Of a stretch of DNA of 54,898 nt, positions 41,580 through 49,995 are shown in pieces. This stretch comes from Rhodovarius crocodyli. Its GTDB lineage: Bacteria > Pseudomonadota > Alphaproteobacteria > Acetobacterales > Acetobacteraceae. The stretch lies in contig CAMDJV010000024.1 in assembly GCA_945901085.1 (NCBI GenBank), positions 1 through 54,898 on the forward strand, written 5' to 3'. Under the pieces are notes generated by a model. The model saw nothing but the letters and a program-made list of their open reading frames with translations, was not told where the DNA came from and did not search any database. The translations under genes were made by a program, and so were the position numbers. Every line of letters starts with the position of its first letter. Position 1 is the stretch's first letter.

Positions 41580-42540
41580 TTGGTGCCTGGGGCTTTTCGC
41601 CCCGGCCGCGCAGCACCCGGGCCAATTGCCGCACGCCCTCGATCTGCTGGCGCAGCCACCCGCCGCGACTATAGGCCTCAGGCGTTCCGGGGGCGCCCGT
41701 GTGGGGGAAGGCATCACGGCGGAAATCCGCCGTGCCGAACACCCAGTCCCAGATCGGCAGCAACACCGCATAGTTCTTGCCTGAAGCGCCGATGCTGAGC
41801 ACGCCATGATGCAGCCGGTGGAAGCGGGGGCTCACCAACAGCCTCTCCCCCAGCCATCCGAAATGAATGCGCGCATTGGCATGCGAGACGCTCTCCGCCA
41901 GGCGCAGCACCATCAAAATGATGGGAAATTGTCCCGGCGGCACGCCAAGCAGCACCGCGAGGCCGGCAAGCCAGGCCGCCGCCAGCACCTCATCGAGCAC
42001 ATGGTTCCGGTCATCGGTCCAGAATGTCATATGCACCTGGGCGTGATGAATCGCATGCAACGACCACCACCAGCGCCATTCATGCTGAAAGCGATGGCGC
42101 CAATATTCAAAGAAATCCAGCACCACGACATAAACCGCAAAGGCCAGCAGGGGCGTCTCCCGCAGGCTGGGGAAGACGCCTTCCAGCGTCGGCGGAATCC
42201 AGCCGCTATCGGCCACCAGCGCCTCCAGCCGCACCTGGGTGGCGGCAAAAAGCACAAAGCCCAGCAGCGGCAGCAGCCCCAGACGGGCCAGCAGCGTATA
42301 GACCACATCGGTGCGCACGGCCCGGGCAGATTGGCCGCGCTCCACCGGCCGCCAGGCCTCCAGCGGCCGGCAAATCACATAGACCACCCCCACCTGCAGC
42401 AGGCCAAAGAGGAAAAAATCGAGCCAGTCATAGCCATCCTCAGCCCATTCCATCAGGCCCAGATGATAGAGTGCCGGCTGCACCGCCCCCTCGAAGAGGA
42501 AGGTGACAAGGCGCAGGTAATGATCCTCAAAGAATTCCAT
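41563..42540 (-). CDS. Sterol desaturase / fatty-acid hydroxylase superfamily membrane enzyme
   Basis: Members are di-iron membrane oxidases that hydroxylate or desaturate lipids. The 325-residue product has about four or five membrane segments and the three histidine clusters HRFQH (149-153), HAIHH (162-166) and HRLHH (241-245), in the family spacing. The ATG at 42540 shares its base with the stop of the deacetylase gene (TGATG). The C-terminal 40 residues are basic and soluble. Hopanoid or other lipid modification is conceivable given the hopanoid genes 35 kb away, but its operon partners point to an envelope role; the substrate is unknown. Confidence 0.92.
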   Translation of the reverse strand: MEFFEDHYLRLVTFLFEGAVQPALYHLGLMEWAEDGYDWLDFFLFGLLQVGVVYVICRPLEAWRPVERGQSARAVRTDVVYTLLARLGLLPLLGFVLFAATQVRLEALVADSGWIPPTLEGVFPSLRETPLLAFAVYVVVLDFFEYWRHRFQHEWRWWWSLHAIHHAQVHMTFWTDDRNHVLDEVLAAAWLAGLAVLLGVPPGQFPIILMVLRLAESVSHANARIHFGWLGERLLVSPRFHRLHHGVLSIGASGKNYAVLLPIWDWVFGTADFRRDAFPHTGAPGTPEAYSRGGWLRQQIEGVRQLARVLRGRGEKPQAPRVPAE

Positions 42541-43274
42541 CACACGCCATGTGGCGGCAGGGGCCTGAAACAAAAGCCCCGGGCCTGCAATCCGCCGATC
42601 AGCGCATCAAAAATCCCGGCAAAGGGCTCCCGCCGGCTGCGCACGCCCCAATGCATCACCAGCACCTCTCCATCACGGATTTTGTCCAGATTGCGCTGCA
42701 GCAGCGCAGCATTGGGGTGGGTTTCGCTGGCGAGTTCGTCGCCCAGAAAACCATTCGCCGTCCAACCCTGATGGCGCAGGCCGCAGGCGGTGGCCATGCG
42801 CCGGGCCTCTGGGGTCACGATGCCACCGGGTGCGCGCCAGAGCGGCAGCACGGTGGCGTCGGGCACCATGGCGCGCAAGGCCTCTATCGGGCGGGCTAGT
42901 TCAGCGCAGAGCGCGGCCTGGTCCAGCAGCTCAGCCCCTTCCTGGCGGCGGGAGGCATAGCGGGTGCGCCCTGGCCCGGCATCGCCGGCGAAATACCAGT
43001 GCCGCCAGGTGTGGCTGGCGAATACATGCCCCTCGGCCGCCCGGGCGCGCCAGAAGGGTGCCCAACTGGCATCGAGCGTGCGGTCCCCCCGGAAGCTCGG
43101 TTCCTGCGCCAGGAACAGGGTCGCACGCACTTCACGGCGGCGCAGCACCTCCGCGATCTGCTCGGCCTCACGCGACCAGCCGGTATCGATGGTGAGGTAC
43201 AAGGTGCCGCGGCGGCAGGTCTGCGACAGCGCCGGTGATGCCAAAAGCCCGCCCAATAGGGCGCGGCGCAGCAT
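42540..43274 (-). CDS. Polysaccharide deacetylase (NodB-domain) protein, secreted
   Basis: This is a predicted periplasmic carbohydrate-esterase family 4 protein that removes acetyl groups from sugar polymers. The 244-residue product starts with a signal peptide (MLRRALLGGLLASPALSQ). The NodB motifs are altered but recognisable: LTIDTGWS replaces the usual TFDDG, and metal-binding HTWRH lies in FASHTWRHWYF. A LWRAPGG arginine motif and VLVMHWG near the C-terminus follow. Loss of one Asp of the TFDDG pair could change metal binding. It overlaps both neighbours by one base (TGATG), so the three genes are translated together. Confidence 0.88.
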   Translation of the reverse strand: MLRRALLGGLLASPALSQTCRRGTLYLTIDTGWSREAEQIAEVLRRREVRATLFLAQEPSFRGDRTLDASWAPFWRARAAEGHVFASHTWRHWYFAGDAGPGRTRYASRRQEGAELLDQAALCAELARPIEALRAMVPDATVLPLWRAPGGIVTPEARRMATACGLRHQGWTANGFLGDELASETHPNAALLQRNLDKIRDGEVLVMHWGVRSRREPFAGIFDALIGGLQARGFCFRPLPPHGV

Positions 43275-44461
43275 CAGCGAAACGTCTCCACCCGAACCGG
43301 GGTGACGGTCAGGATCGGCATATCCAGCCCCGCGCGGCGGCTGTTGCGGGTTGGCTGGACGCTGGGCCCCGGGGCCAGGCTGGGGGCCGCACTCATCACC
43401 GGCGGCACCGGCCGGTCGGCCGGGATTTCACCCTGGCGTGCCTGCAGAGGGCGCGGCAGCGGGCGGCTGCCCGAGACCGCGCCGGGCATGATCGCGGCAA
43501 AATCCGCCCGCATGCCATCACGCCTCGGCATGACGAAGATGCCATGGGGGCTGCGGCCAACCCGAATTTGCTCCAGCGTGCCGGTGCGCGGGTCAAGCAC
43601 GCCAACCCGGCCGAGCCAGCGCAGCGTCATCCAAAGCCGCCCATCGGGGTCAAAGGAAATACAATCCGGCCCGCCGGGCACGTCAAAGCGGCGCTTGACC
43701 TCCAGCGTCTCGGCATCGACCTCCCAGAGCCCCGATTCCACCCGGGCGGTGGCATAGAGGCTGCGCCCATCGGGCGAGGGGACCACCACATGGGCGCCAC
43801 GGCCAACAGAAAAGGCGCGCGAGACCGCCTTGGTCGTCGGGTCAAGCTGAACGAAGTCGGTGGAGCCCATCAGGCCGATGATCAGCCGGCCGCGATGCCA
43901 GATGATGCCGGCAGGCTCGGGCCCCACAGCGACGGTCCAGGCCGCCGCACGGGTGGACAAATCGATTGCCACAACCTCCCCAGTGCCCTGCAAAGTGACA
44001 TAGACGAAGCGGCTATCGGGGCTGAAGGCGATATGGCTCGGCTTATCGGGCTGTTGCAGACGTCCGAGCAGCGCCATGGTCCCGGCATCGTAGATGTCCA
44101 CCTGGTCCCGGCGGAGGCTGGCGACCACAAGGTATTTGCCGTCCGGACTGTATTCCAGGTGATAGGGGTTGGAAACCCGCACACGGTTGCGCAGCTCGCC
44201 GGTGCTCGGATCCAGGAAAATTAACTCATTGCCACCGCTATCGCCCACCACCAGCGTGCTGCCATCGGGGGTGAGCACGGCATGATGCACCTCCCGCAGG
44301 GCCGGCATACGGCGCAGTTCAGACCGCTCCCGCGCATCCAGAACGGAGATCGAGGCATCGCCCGAATTCAGCACAAAAACCATATCGGCATTGGCCGGAA
44401 CGGCCAGCGCCAGACAGAGCAGCATTGGATAGAAGGCGCGCCACATGAAGCTGAGACTCAT
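43274..44461 (-). CDS. Secreted YVTN-family beta-propeller protein
   Basis: The 395-residue product has a signal peptide (ending near AVPANA) and then repeated blade signatures such as AVLTPDGSTLVVGDSGG, LEYSPDGKYLVVASL, IAFSPDSRFVYVTLQG and VVPSPDGRSLYATAR. Together they suggest a seven-bladed propeller of about 300 residues. The final 80 residues are Pro-rich and likely disordered. Such periplasmic propellers scaffold or bind ligands and often accompany oxidoreductase or surface-polymer systems. The start at 44461 has GGAGG about 11 bases upstream; ATG 44446 is an alternative. It is the first gene of a tightly coupled trio with the deacetylase and desaturase-like genes. Confidence 0.9.
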   Translation of the reverse strand: MSLSFMWRAFYPMLLCLALAVPANADMVFVLNSGDASISVLDARERSELRRMPALREVHHAVLTPDGSTLVVGDSGGNELIFLDPSTGELRNRVRVSNPYHLEYSPDGKYLVVASLRRDQVDIYDAGTMALLGRLQQPDKPSHIAFSPDSRFVYVTLQGTGEVVAIDLSTRAAAWTVAVGPEPAGIIWHRGRLIIGLMGSTDFVQLDPTTKAVSRAFSVGRGAHVVVPSPDGRSLYATARVESGLWEVDAETLEVKRRFDVPGGPDCISFDPDGRLWMTLRWLGRVGVLDPRTGTLEQIRVGRSPHGIFVMPRRDGMRADFAAIMPGAVSGSRPLPRPLQARQGEIPADRPVPPVMSAAPSLAPGPSVQPTRNSRRAGLDMPILTVTPVRVETFR

Positions 44462-44516
44462 CGAAGGGGGGACCTCCACAAACTACAGAGCGGCGGCCAT
44501 GGCAAGACGGAGGGAT

Positions 44517-44936
44517 TTAGTCGGCAGGCACGAAGCCGAGAGACACGCCATTCATGCAATAGCGCTGGCCGGTGGGCGGCGGCCCATCGGGGAAGACATG
44601 GCCGAGATGGCCACCACAATGCGCACAATGCACCTCGGTGCGGGTCATAAAGAAGCTGCGATCAGTGGTCGTGGCCACCGCGCCATCGATGGGCGCGAAG
44701 AAGCTGGGCCAGCCGGTGCCGCTCTCAAATTTGGTATCGGCCTGAAACAGCGCCGTGCCGCACCCCGCACAGGTGAAGGTGCCGGCGCGCTTTTCATTGT
44801 TGAGCGGGCTGGTGCCGGCCCGCTCGGTGCCGTGCTCGCGCAGCACCCGGTAAGCATCGGGGCGGAGAATGGCACGCCATTCGGCCTCGGTCTTGCTGAC
44901 CGGGAAGCTCTGCGGGGCGGGTTTGGCGCCGAACAT
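44517..44936 (-). CDS. msrB: Peptide-methionine (R)-S-oxide reductase MsrB
   Basis: MsrB repairs the R-isomer of methionine sulfoxide in proteins. The 139-residue product has both zinc-binding CxxC pairs (CAGC and CAHC) and the active-site Cys in [11 protein letters not shown]. The [10 protein letters not shown] block and [15 protein letters not shown] are also present. The ATG at 44936 shares its base with the msrA stop (TGATG), so it is made with MsrA. The protein has no signal peptide and should act in the cytoplasm. Confidence 0.97.
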   Translation of the reverse strand: MFGAKPAPQSFPVSKTEAEWRAILRPDAYRVLREHGTERAGTSPLNNEKRAGTFTCAGCGTALFQADTKFESGTGWPSFFAPIDGAVATTTDRSFFMTRTEVHCAHCGGHLGHVFPDGPPPTGQRYCMNGVSLGFVPAD

Positions 44937-45484
44937 CAAACGCTCTCCTTCAGGCGGGCCATGAAATTCTTGCGGAATTTGGCGACCTTGGGGCCCACCA
45001 CCGCGCGGCAATAGCCCGACCAGGGGTTGAGGCGATAGTAATCCTGGTGTTCGGCCTCGCCCGGCCAATAGGTCTGCGGGCCGACCAATTCGGTCACCAG
45101 CGCGCCGCCCCAGAGTTTCAGCCCTTCAATTTCGGCCATCACCTCGCGCGCGATGGCCATCTGGGCATCATCCTGGGCGATGATGATGGAGCGGTATTGC
45201 GGGCCGACATCAGCACCCTGGCGGTCCTTCGTGGTCGGGTCGTGGATGGTGAAGAAAATCCGCAGAATATCAGTGTAGCTGACGACGGAGGGGTCGAAGA
45301 CCACGCGCACCACCTCAGCATGGCCGGTGCGCTTGGCGCAGACCTGCTCATAGGTAGGATTCGCCTGATGGCCGCCGGCATAGCCGCTCTCCACCTCGAT
45401 CACGCCTTGCAGCTCACGATAAACGGCATCGAGGCACCAGAAGCATCCGCCTCCCAGAATGGCGGTTTCGCGGGTGATGGTCAT
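44936..45484 (-). CDS. msrA: Peptide-methionine (S)-S-oxide reductase MsrA
   Basis: MsrA repairs the S-isomer of methionine sulfoxide. The 182-residue product has the catalytic [15 protein letters not shown], the [15 protein letters not shown] block, [12 protein letters not shown] and the aromatic AEHQDYY region. The resolving Cys is probably in the C-terminal GYCRAVV. The ATG at 45484 has GGAGAGG upstream. It precedes msrB in a two-gene leftward operon with a candidate promoter at 45523-45551. It is divergent from glpD. Confidence 0.97.
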   Translation of the reverse strand: MTITRETAILGGGCFWCLDAVYRELQGVIEVESGYAGGHQANPTYEQVCAKRTGHAEVVRVVFDPSVVSYTDILRIFFTIHDPTTKDRQGADVGPQYRSIIIAQDDAQMAIAREVMAEIEGLKLWGGALVTELVGPQTYWPGEAEHQDYYRLNPWSGYCRAVVGPKVAKFRKNFMARLKESV

Positions 45485-45522
45485 GGGCCTCTCCTTATCT
45501 ACGCTGAAGATGGGGGCGATAT

Positions 45523-45551
45523 ACCATATTGGCCAGATGGTGACGCCTCAA
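45523..45551 (-). promoter_or_regulatory. Candidate promoter for msrA-msrB
   Basis: On the reverse strand, TTGAGG (45551-45546) and TATGGT (45528-45523) are spaced by exactly 17 bases. Each matches four of six consensus positions. The predicted transcript would start about 30 bases before the ribosome site. Confidence 0.4.
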
Positions 45552-45556
45552 GGGAT

Positions 45557-45586
45557 TTGCCGATAAGCCCGACTTGCCCATATGAA
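45557..45586 (+). promoter_or_regulatory. Candidate promoter for glpD
   Basis: TTGCCG (45557-45562) and TATGAA (45581-45586) are spaced by 18 bases, with four of six matches in each. It is back to back with the msrA candidate and lies about 20 bases upstream of the glpD ribosome site. Confidence 0.4.
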
Positions 45587-45613
45587 CCCTGCAGGGCGTG
45601 GACAGGAGGGCGC

Positions 45614-47080
45614 GTGGATCATCCCGGTTCAGACTGCGACATGCTGGTGGTGGGCGGGGGCGTGAACGGCGCGGGCATCGCCCGCGATGCGGCCGGGCGC
45701 GGCCATAAGGTGCTTCTGGTCGAGCGTGGAGATTTGGCACAGGCCACCTCCTCGGCCTCCTCCAAGCTGATCCATGGCGGGCTGCGCTATCTGGAGAATT
45801 ACCAGTTCCGCCTGGTGCGCGAGGCGCTGGCCGAGCGTGAGGTGCTGCTGCGCATGGCGCCGCATATCATCTGGCCGCTGCGCTTCGTGCTGCCGCACCG
45901 GCCCCAGATGCGGCCGCGCTGGATGATCCGCGCCGGACTGTTTCTTTATGATCATCGGGCCCGCCGCGCCACGCTGCCGGGGGCACAGGCGTTTCGCACC
46001 CAGGGCCATGCCTTTGGCCAACCGCTCTGCCAGGCCCTCACCCACGCCTTCGCCTATTCCGATGCCTGGGTGGAGGATAGCCGGCTGGTGCTGCTCAATG
46101 CGCGTGATGCAGCGCAACGCGGCGCCGAGATCGCCACCCATACCAGCTTCACCAATGCCGCCCGTCAGCCCGGCTATTGGGAGGTAACCTTGAGCAATGG
46201 CCGCGCATTGCGGGCGCGGGCGGTGGTCAATGCCGCCGGCCCCTGGGTGGCCCAGGCGCTGGCCGCGGCCCATGCCAAGCCCGAGGGCGGCGTGCGGCTC
46301 ATCCGTGGCAGCCATATTGTCGTGCCCCGGCTTTATGCCGGTGAGCAGGCCTATATCCTGCAGAATGACGACCGCCGGGTGGTCTTTGTCATTCCCTATG
46401 AGCGCGATTTCTCGCTGATCGGCACGACCGATATGCCCCATACGGGCGATGCCGCCACCGCCACCTGCACAGCGGAGGAGGCCGCCTATCTTTGCGCCGC
46501 CGTCTCAGGACAATTCCGCCGGCCGGTGAGCCCGGCCGATATCATCTGGCGCTATTCCGGCGTGCGGCCGCTCTTCGATGATGGTGCTGAGAATCCATCG
46601 GCGGTGACGCGCGACTATGTGCTGAAGCTCGACCTGGCCGGGGCGCCGCTGCTCAATATCTATGGCGGGAAAATCACCACCTATCGCCGCCTGGCCGAGG
46701 AGGCGGTGGGGCTGGTGGGCGCGGCGCTGGGCCGCAAGGGCATGGCCTGGACGGGGGGGGCCATGCTGCCAGGCGGCGATCTGGGAGGCCTCAGCCTGGC
46801 CGGCTTCGAGGCTCAGATGGCCCGGCGCTACCCTTGGCTCCAAGGCCTGCCGCGCCTGGTGCGGACCCATGGCAGCGAGTTGGAGGCCATGCTGGGCGGC
46901 GCGCGTGGCCCGGCCGATATGGGCGAGAATTTTGGCGCGGGGCTGACATCACGCGAGATATCCTGGATGCGCGACCATGAATGGGCCCGCAACGCCGATG
47001 ATGTGCTGTGGCGGCGCAGCAAGCTGGGCCTGCATCTCGATGCCAAGGCACAGGAGAGGGTAGCCGCGGCCTTAGGCTGA
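45614..47080 (+). CDS. glpD: Aerobic glycerol-3-phosphate dehydrogenase
   Basis: GlpD oxidises glycerol-3-phosphate to dihydroxyacetone phosphate at the inner membrane and feeds electrons to quinone. The 488-residue product starts with the FAD motif DMLVVGGGVNGAGIARDAAG. The family block SSASSKLIHGGLRYLENYQF follows, then VNAAGPW, LIRGSHIVVP and IWRYSGVRPLFDDGA. The later INIYGGKITTYR-type segment appears as LLNIYGGKITTYRRLAEEA. The start is GTG at 45614, with AGGAGGG only four or five bases away; the longer open frame is antisense of msrA. No glpK or glpR is adjacent. Confidence 0.95.
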   Translation: MDHPGSDCDMLVVGGGVNGAGIARDAAGRGHKVLLVERGDLAQATSSASSKLIHGGLRYLENYQFRLVREALAEREVLLRMAPHIIWPLRFVLPHRPQMRPRWMIRAGLFLYDHRARRATLPGAQAFRTQGHAFGQPLCQALTHAFAYSDAWVEDSRLVLLNARDAAQRGAEIATHTSFTNAARQPGYWEVTLSNGRALRARAVVNAAGPWVAQALAAAHAKPEGGVRLIRGSHIVVPRLYAGEQAYILQNDDRRVVFVIPYERDFSLIGTTDMPHTGDAATATCTAEEAAYLCAAVSGQFRRPVSPADIIWRYSGVRPLFDDGAENPSAVTRDYVLKLDLAGAPLLNIYGGKITTYRRLAEEAVGLVGAALGRKGMAWTGGAMLPGGDLGGLSLAGFEAQMARRYPWLQGLPRLVRTHGSELEAMLGGARGPADMGENFGAGLTSREISWMRDHEWARNADDVLWRRSKLGLHLDAKAQERVAAALG

Positions 47081-47154
47081 TACCTGACAAGGTAGGAGCA
47101 AATTTCCATCACCACCTGCGCCGCGATTAACCGAACGGCAATTCCTCCATGCGT

Positions 47155-47182
47155 AAATTCCCTCATGGATCGAAAGGAATTT
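47155..47182 (+). promoter_or_regulatory. Possible hairpin covering the ribosome site of the following small gene
   Basis: AAATTCC (47155-47161) can pair with GGAATTT (47176-47182) around a 14-base loop. The right arm includes most of the AAAGGAA ribosome site used by the ATG at 47187. The stem is short and AT-rich, so any control of translation would be weak or temperature-sensitive. Confidence 0.3.
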
Positions 47183-47186
47183 GACC

Positions 47187-47606
47187 ATGACGCAGGAAGC
47201 GTTGGCGCATGGGCTTGCCCCGCAATCTCCTCTGGGCGGCCATGCCGCCTTGGTAGCGATGAGGTTCCGGCTGGAGAATGAAGGGGCGTTCTGCCAGATC
47301 ACCCCCACAGCCACGCACCACTCCCTCCCCGTTAGCTGGTCGGTCTCGCCCCTCTTCGGCAGCCGCTCCAAAACCGATAGCCTCAACGCGGCCTATGGCG
47401 CGGTGCTGGTGGGCATGGCCCATCAGCACAATGTCCATGTCTGGATCGGCATTGCCGATGATGCGCAGCCCTTCCCGGCCGATGTGCAACCTGGCCTCGC
47501 GAAAACATCCGAGGGGGCGCTTTGGCTGGCGCCCGGCACCGGTCTTGATGGTCTGGCCGTTTGGACACGCGGCCTCCAAGGCAGCACCGATATTTTCATG
47601 AGTTGA
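47187..47606 (+). CDS. Hypothetical protein of 139 residues
   Basis: I do not recognise this gene. The product has no signal peptide or membrane segment and is rich in His, Gly and Leu. It contains a HHSLPVSWSVSPLFGSRSK stretch and a hydrophobic core NAAYGAVLVGMAHQHNVHVW. It ends with paired short strands (GALWLAPGTGLDGLAVWTRG). The pattern suggests a small alpha/beta or jelly-roll domain, but that is only an impression. The ATG at 47187 has AAAGGAA seven bases upstream. It stands alone between glpD and an enoyl-CoA hydratase gene. Its codon use resembles its neighbours, so it is probably a real, narrowly distributed gene. Confidence 0.7.
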   Translation: MTQEALAHGLAPQSPLGGHAALVAMRFRLENEGAFCQITPTATHHSLPVSWSVSPLFGSRSKTDSLNAAYGAVLVGMAHQHNVHVWIGIADDAQPFPADVQPGLAKTSEGALWLAPGTGLDGLAVWTRGLQGSTDIFMS

Positions 47607-47680
47607 AGCGACGAGATCTGGGGCAGGCTTCCGCTCAGCCCCCTTTGCACTATCCTGACCACAACAAAGGTCCAGGATTA

Positions 47681-48466
47681 ATGACGGAAGAAGCCACCAC
47701 CCCCATCCTCACCCGCCAGGGCGCCATCGCCACCTTGCGGCTGAACCGGCCGCGCCATCTGAACCGGATCGAACCCGATGATCTGCTGGCGCTGGGCAAG
47801 TTGCTGGCCGAGGTGGAGGCCGACCAGAGCCTTCGCGTGCTGGTCTTCACCGGCACCGGCCGCGCCTTTTCGGCCGGCTACCACCTGGGCGATCTTGCCA
47901 ATCGGCCGGATGCCGCCGTCACCACCGGGGGGCCGCAACTCAGCTTCGAGGATGTGGCGAGTCTGCTGGAAAATCTGCGCGTGCCGGTGATCTGCCGGCT
48001 CAATGGCGGCGTCTATGGCGGCAGCACCGATCTCGCGCTGTGCTGCGATTTCCGCATCGGCGTGGACAGCATGGAAATGTTCATGCCCGCCGCCCGGCTC
48101 GGTATTCACTATTACCCCTCGGGCATGCTCCGTTACGCATCCCGCCTGGGGCTGAACAACGCCAAGCGCCTGTTCCTGACCGCCGAGAGGCTCCAGGCGC
48201 CGGAACTCCTGGCCATTGGCTATATCACCCAGATGGTCCCGGCTGAGGGGCTGGACGCCGCGGTGGATGCGCTCGCCACGCGCATCGCCGCCATGGCGCC
48301 GCTGGCCGTGCAGGGCATGAAACGCGGCCTGAACGAGATCGCCCGCGGTGAATTCGACGCGGCAGGCTGCGCCGCCCGCGCCAAGGCCAGCCAGCAAAGC
48401 GAGGATGTGAAAGAGGGCCTGGCCGCCTTCCGCGAAAAGCGCGACCCTGTCTTCCAGGGCCGCTGA
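47681..48466 (+). CDS. Enoyl-CoA hydratase/isomerase family protein
   Basis: This crotonase-fold enzyme of 261 residues begins TPILTRQGAIATLRLNRPRH. The oxyanion-hole segments are GTGRAFSAGYHLGDL and LNGGVYGGSTDLALCCDFRI. The position of the first catalytic Glu holds a Ser/Thr-like stretch (GGSTDLAL), and the second region is PAARLGIHYYPSG without Glu. Simple hydration activity is therefore doubtful, and an isomerase, hydrolase or carboxylase-type variant is possible. The start at 47681 follows AGGA; the frame runs further upstream without similarity. The M81 peptidase gene follows in the same direction. Confidence 0.9.
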   Translation: MTEEATTPILTRQGAIATLRLNRPRHLNRIEPDDLLALGKLLAEVEADQSLRVLVFTGTGRAFSAGYHLGDLANRPDAAVTTGGPQLSFEDVASLLENLRVPVICRLNGGVYGGSTDLALCCDFRIGVDSMEMFMPAARLGIHYYPSGMLRYASRLGLNNAKRLFLTAERLQAPELLAIGYITQMVPAEGLDAAVDALATRIAAMAPLAVQGMKRGLNEIARGEFDAAGCAARAKASQQSEDVKEGLAAFREKRDPVFQGR

Positions 48467-48539
48467 GCAGCCCGCCCCTTGTAGCGCCGCAGCCGCATCG
48501 GCCATGCTCTCCAGGCACAATGAGGGGCATGGATCACCG

Positions 48540-49994
48540 ATGAAACTGTTCATGGCGGCGCTGCTGACCGAGACCAATACCTTCTCGCCCATCCCCACCG
48601 GCCATGGCGGCTTTCACGAGCCCAGCTACCGCCGCACCGGCGCCAGCCTGGAGGCGCCTGCCTGGGGCAATATCCCACTCATCGCCTGGCGCCGGCTCGC
48701 TGCCGAACACGGCATCGAGGTGATCGAAAGCCTGACCGCCAATGCCCAGCCCTCAGGCACCACCATCCGCGCGGTGTATGAGGGGCTGCGCGACCTCATC
48801 CTGGCCGATCTCAAAGCCGCAGGGCCGGTCGAGATGGTGCTGCTCAACCTGCATGGCGCCATGGTGGCCGAAGGCTATGATGATTGCGAAAGCGACCTCG
48901 TCGCCCGGGCGCGGGCCATTGTCGGGCCGGACACCATCATCGGCGTCGAACTCGACCTGCATTGCCATCTCGATGAGACGCTGCGCAGCCAGGCCAATAT
49001 TGTCATCACCTATAAGGAATACCCGCATATCGACATGACAGAGCGCGCCGAGGAGGTCTTCTCGCTCGCCCTGCGCGCCGCGCGGGGGGAGATCCGCCCG
49101 GTCATGGCCTATCACCGCCTGCGCATGATCAATATGTGGCACACGCCCATTGAGCCGATGAAATCCATCATCGCCGACATGCAGGCCGAGGAAAAATCAG
49201 GCCAAATCCTCTCCCTCTCCTTCGCCCATGGCTTCCCCTGGGGCGATGTGCCCCATGTCGGCGCCATGGTGCTGGCCGTGGCCGATGGCGATGCCGCCCA
49301 TGCCCAGGTCACCGCCGAGCGCTGGGCAGGGCGCATTTGGGAGCTGCGCGAGACCACCCGCAAACGCTTCGACACCCCCGACCAGGCCATCGACATCGCG
49401 CTGGTCGGCCCCGGCCTGACGGTGGTCGCCGAAACCTCGGACAATGCCGGCGGCGGCGCGCCATCGGATTGCACGGCCATGCTGGCCGCCATGCTGCGCC
49501 GTGGCGTCCAAAACGCCGCCATTGGCGTCTTTTGGGACCCCGTGGCGGTCTCTTTCTGCCAGGAGGCCGGCGAGGGCGCGCGCTTCCCACTGCGCCTGGG
49601 CGGCAAATGCGGCGTGATGTCGGGCGATCCGCTGGATCTGATGGTGCGCGTGCACCGCGTGCTGGACAGCCATGTGCAGACCGCACTCTCCGGCGGCGTG
49701 CGGCAATTGGGCCCGGCCGCCTGGGTGGAGGCTGAGGGCATTCACATCATCATCGGCTCAGAGCGCAATCAGGTCTTCAACCCAGATGCCTTCACCGGGC
49801 TGGGCTGCATGCTGGCCGATAAACGCATGGTGGTGGTGAAGTCGAGCCAACATTTCTACGCCGCCTTCGCCCCCATCGCCGCCCGGGTGCGCTATTGCGC
49901 GGCCGAGGCCGGCATCCTGCGCGACTTCGCCGCCATCCCCTATGAGCGGTTCACCGAACCCTATTGGCCGAAGGTGGCAAACCCCTTCGCCTGA
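48540..49994 (+). CDS. M81-family metallopeptidase (MlrC/microcystinase-C-like)
   Basis: These zinc-dependent enzymes cleave small peptides, MlrC being the last step of microcystin breakdown; most homologues act on unknown peptides. The 484-residue product has the N-terminal LFMAALLTETNTFSPIPTG. The metal-binding block LLNLHGAMVAEGYDDCESDL and ELDLHCHLDE follow, then the family SDNAGGGAPSDCTAM and a SSQHFYAAFAPIAARV block. The start at 48540 fits other family members. Its stop lies one base from the end of the convergent mutL gene. Microcystin degradation should not be inferred. Confidence 0.92.
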   Translation: MKLFMAALLTETNTFSPIPTGHGGFHEPSYRRTGASLEAPAWGNIPLIAWRRLAAEHGIEVIESLTANAQPSGTTIRAVYEGLRDLILADLKAAGPVEMVLLNLHGAMVAEGYDDCESDLVARARAIVGPDTIIGVELDLHCHLDETLRSQANIVITYKEYPHIDMTERAEEVFSLALRAARGEIRPVMAYHRLRMINMWHTPIEPMKSIIADMQAEEKSGQILSLSFAHGFPWGDVPHVGAMVLAVADGDAAHAQVTAERWAGRIWELRETTRKRFDTPDQAIDIALVGPGLTVVAETSDNAGGGAPSDCTAMLAAMLRRGVQNAAIGVFWDPVAVSFCQEAGEGARFPLRLGGKCGVMSGDPLDLMVRVHRVLDSHVQTALSGGVRQLGPAAWVEAEGIHIIIGSERNQVFNPDAFTGLGCMLADKRMVVVKSSQHFYAAFAPIAARVRYCAAEAGILRDFAAIPYERFTEPYWPKVANPFA

Positions 49995-49995
49995 T

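Noticed and set aside
48540-49994. Microcystin degradation
   Set aside because: Only an M81-family homologue is present, without mlrA, mlrB or mlrD; most such homologues have other substrates.
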